Shown: positions 62,191-64,000 of the stretch, in pieces | Position numbering within the stretch: the stretch's first letter is position 1 | How the letters are laid out: the number at the start of each line of letters is the position of its first letter | Assembly (NCBI RefSeq): GCF_000716675.1 | Contig: NZ_JNXT01000019.1 | Location: 1-64,000 of the forward strand | Length of the DNA: 64,000 nt | Reading direction: 5' to 3' | From: Streptomyces alboflavus | Lineage (GTDB): Bacteria > Actinomycetota > Actinomycetes > Streptomycetales > Streptomycetaceae | The notes under the pieces: model-generated | What the model was told of the DNA's origin: nothing | The model's database searches: none | Seen by the model: only the letters and a program-made list of their open reading frames with translations | Translations under genes and position numbers: made by a program

Positions 62191-63147
62191 TACGTTTTCG
62201 CCGAACAGATGCAGGCTCCGCCACCCCTCGTCCACCGGCATCCCGCCGGCGAGCGGATGCAGGACGAGGTTCGCCCCCGACTCCGCGAGCGCCACGCACG
62301 CGTCGGGCGTGAGGATCCGGTATACGCGCTCGGCCCGCAGTTCGCCGACCGTCGTGGCCGCCGAGCGCACCGCGGAGCGGATGTCGTCGGACTGCCAGGA
62401 GGCATAGGTGCGGGCCTCGTGCAGGAAGTGCTCGCCGTACGCGGCCCAGGTGCGGTCGGGGTCCTCGCTGAGGTGCAGCAGGGGGGTCTCGGCGGCGGGC
62501 ATCATCGTCCAGCCCTCGGTGCCGTACTCGGCGCGCTTCTCGTCGTAGTACGCCTGCAGCTCCGGCAGATGGGCGCTCGGGAAGAACGGCAGGCCGAACC
62601 GGGCGGCGCGGCGGGCCGCCGCCCGGGACGAGCCGCCGACCAGGAGCATCGGGTGCGGCCTGGTGTACGGGCGCGGGGTGACGCGCACGGTGCGGCCGCG
62701 GTGGCTGAACTCCTCGCCGGTCCAGGCCTTGAGCAGGGTCTCGAGCAGCTCGTCCTGGAGCTTGCCGCGCCGGGTCCACTCGACGCCGAACGCCGCGTAC
62801 TCCTCGGGCCGGTAGCCGATCCCCGCGACCGTGACGAGACGGCCGCCGCTCAGCAGGTCGAGCACGGCGATGTCCTCGGCCAGGCGCAGCGGATCGTGCA
62901 GCGGCCCGATGACCGCCGAGACGGTCACCGCGATGCGCCGCGTGGCCCCGAACACCGCGCCCGCGAAGGCGAACGGTGAGGGCAGCCAGTTGTTGGCGAC
63001 GCCGTGGTGCTCCTCGGTCTGGATCGTGGACACGCCGCGGTCGTCGGCGTACGCGGCCATCTCCAAGGCCGCGCGGTAGCGGGCGCTGAGGGTGTCGGGG
63101 GTGGCCTCGGGATCGACGAGGTTGACACGTACGACTGTGACGGGCAT
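62170..63147 (-). CDS. Luciferase-like monooxygenase (LLM) family protein
   Basis: A 325-residue (beta/alpha)8 flavin- or F420-dependent protein of the bacterial luciferase-like family. EEHHGVANNWLPSPFAFAGAVFGATRRI, HDPLRLAEDIAVLDLLSGGRLVTVAGIGYRPEEYAAFGV and PHPMLLVGGSS are typical. F420 use is possible because the window has cofC, but the cofactor is not decided by the sequence I can see. Strong AAGGGGG site before the ATG at 63147, which lies in an inverted repeat. Confidence 0.9.
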   Translation of the reverse strand: MPVTVVRVNLVDPEATPDTLSARYRAALEMAAYADDRGVSTIQTEEHHGVANNWLPSPFAFAGAVFGATRRIAVTVSAVIGPLHDPLRLAEDIAVLDLLSGGRLVTVAGIGYRPEEYAAFGVEWTRRGKLQDELLETLLKAWTGEEFSHRGRTVRVTPRPYTRPHPMLLVGGSSRAAARRAARFGLPFFPSAHLPELQAYYDEKRAEYGTEGWTMMPAAETPLLHLSEDPDRTWAAYGEHFLHEARTYASWQSDDIRSAVRSAATTVGELRAERVYRILTPDACVALAESGANLVLHPLAGGMPVDEGWRSLHLFGENVLPRLKD

Positions 63148-63151
63148 GCGG

Positions 63152-63216
63152 AACGTCCCCCTTCACCGGGACGGCGAGCCGCGGGCAGCGGGCCGGGTGC
63201 GGCGAAGGGGGACGTT
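63152..63216 (-). promoter_or_regulatory. Perfect 13-bp inverted repeat covering the LLM ribosome-binding site
   Basis: In the gene direction, AACGTCCCCCTTC (63204-63216) is followed 39 bases later by GAAGGGGGACGTT (63152-63164), which holds the Shine-Dalgarno before the ATG at 63147. The mRNA can fold so that this ribosome-binding site is hidden. Confidence 0.65.
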
Positions 63217-63218
63217 AG

Positions 63219-63233
63219 CTGACGCTGTGTCAG
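63219..63233. promoter_or_regulatory. Operator-like palindrome CTGAC-N5-GTCAG
   Basis: CTGAC-GCTGT-GTCAG, 72 bp upstream of the LLM start and close to the 3' end of the transporter gene. It resembles a TetR-type site (TGAC...GTCA). Inferred from symmetry alone. Confidence 0.4.
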
Positions 63234-63264
63234 ATGGCCAGGGGTGGGCGGGGGTCGGGGATGT

Positions 63265-64000
63265 TCACGCCTTGGCCGCGGCCGGCTTGGCCACGGCGAC
63301 GGGAGCGGGCTCGGCCGCCGCCGTCTCGGGGAGCGGCCGGCGCGGAAGCAGGGCGTACATCGCGCCCGCGACCACGATCGTGACGAGCCAGCCGAGGCCG
63401 TTGCGCCCGATCCAGGAGGTGGCGAGCGGGCCGCTGAACCAGTCGACCTTGGTGAAGAGCAGGCCCACGACGAGCGCGAGGGCCCAGGCCGTCATGGCCT
63501 GCCAGGCGAAGCCAGCCTTGTACCAGTACGCGCTGGTGCGCTTGGTGTCCATCAGCGCTTCGCCGTCGTAGGTCTTCCTGCGGAACATGTCGACGCCGAA
63601 GACACCGATCCAGGCGGAGAACGCGACCGCGAGCAGCGTCAGGAAGGAGATGAACGAACCCATGAAGCTGGTGGCGACGTTCATCAGGAGGTAGCCGAAG
63701 ATCAGGCTGATGATCGCGTTCACGCTGACCGCCCAGGCGCGCGGGACCTTGATGCCGAGCGTCATGGCGGTGAAGCCCGCGGAGTACATCGACATCGAGT
63801 TGATCAGCAGCATGCCGATCAGGGCCATGATCAGGTACGGCACCGCGATCCATGTCGGCAGCAGGTCGCCGAGGAAGGCCACCGGGTCCTGCGCCGAGGA
63901 CAGCTTCGGCTGCGAGACGGCCATGACCGCGCCCATCAGGACCATGGGCACCACGACGATGGCGGCGCCGCCGACGGCGTGCCCGACCAGCGGCCTGTTC
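63265..64000 (-). CDS. NCS1-family permease, 5' part outside window
   Basis: A truncated membrane transporter (at least 245 residues; start lies beyond 64000). About six hydrophobic helices are visible: VVPMVLMGAVMAV, IAVPYLIMALIGMLLI, VSVNAIISLIFGYLLM, FISFLTLLAVAFSAWIGVFG, MTAWALALVVGLLF and WLVTIVVAGAMYALL. The GFTAMTLGIKVPRAWAV and DMFRRKTYDGEALMD loops fit the nucleobase/cation symporter (cytosine-purine permease) family. The C-terminal tail is Ala/Pro-rich. Substrate cannot be called. Confidence 0.85.
   Translation of the reverse strand, partial: NRPLVGHAVGGAAIVVVPMVLMGAVMAVSQPKLSSAQDPVAFLGDLLPTWIAVPYLIMALIGMLLINSMSMYSAGFTAMTLGIKVPRAWAVSVNAIISLIFGYLLMNVATSFMGSFISFLTLLAVAFSAWIGVFGVDMFRRKTYDGEALMDTKRTSAYWYKAGFAWQAMTAWALALVVGLLFTKVDWFSGPLATSWIGRNGLGWLVTIVVAGAMYALLPRRPLPETAAAEPAPVAVAKPAAAKA

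Overview
The window is high-GC chromosomal DNA of a Streptomyces or very close relative. Supporting signs are GC-rich third codon positions, many GTG/TTG starts, two conservon operons (sensor-kinase-like / roadblock / DUF742 / GTPase), a mycothiol-dependent isomerase fold, an F420-biosynthesis gene (cofC), a SARP-type regulator, an HU protein with a histone-H1-like lysine tail, and a rare TTA codon. As far as I recall it, the order accB-accE ... cvn ... gltX ... ndgR-leuCD ... hupS ... cofC-plsC-gpsA-ddl ... thiL-thiD-rpmB ... recG-rsmD-coaD ... rpmF-rnc-mutM ... smc-glcP matches one block of the S. coelicolor core chromosome (about SCO5535-SCO5578). Species cannot be named from sequence alone.

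Layout. 1-5600: small accessory genes (ankyrin protein, MDMPI-fold protein, alpha/beta hydrolase, membrane protein, YceI, HicB-like ribbon-helix-helix protein, DUF4097). 5980-7822: accB-accE, the beta and epsilon subunits of the essential acyl-CoA carboxylase. 7840-11025: a gene for a NACHT-ATPase protein with LRR-like C-terminus (an NLR-like, probable anti-phage protein), boxed in by two strong hairpins and carrying a TTA codon near its start. 11045-22043: two tandem paralogous conservons on the minus strand. 22618-26016: a small peptide gene, FAHD hydrolase, gltX and a HAD phosphatase. 26105-26617: tRNA-Gln/Glu/Glu/Gln/Glu. 26742-29674: ndgR divergent from leuCD. 29958-38276: hupS, cofC, plsC-gpsA-ddl, thiL-thiD and small genes. 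38249-42627: an apparent accessory insertion of an FAD monooxygenase and a large AfsR/SARP regulator. 42795-49978: rpmB, a DAK2 protein, recG, rsmD, coaD and a coiled-coil division-type protein. 50120-60456: DUF177-rpmF-rnc-mutM, an HxlR/flavodoxin pair, a CAP protein, acylphosphatase and smc. 60688-64000: a glcP-like glucose permease, a luciferase-like monooxygenase and a truncated NCS1 permease.

Functional links. Most genes are housekeeping: fatty-acid precursor supply (accB/E), leucine synthesis under NdgR, thiamine phosphate metabolism (thiD/thiL), phospholipid synthesis (plsC/gpsA), cell wall (ddl), translation (gltX next to its tRNA-Glu and tRNA-Gln substrates, rpmB, rpmF), DNA repair and chromosome structure (recG, mutM, smc, hupS). 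The least ordinary parts are the insulated NLR-like gene, the SARP/FAD island with an 18-bp triplicated element, the paired conservons whose kinases carry long low-complexity tails, a small duplicated-motif protein beside them, and several well-formed regulatory palindromes and RNA hairpins described below.
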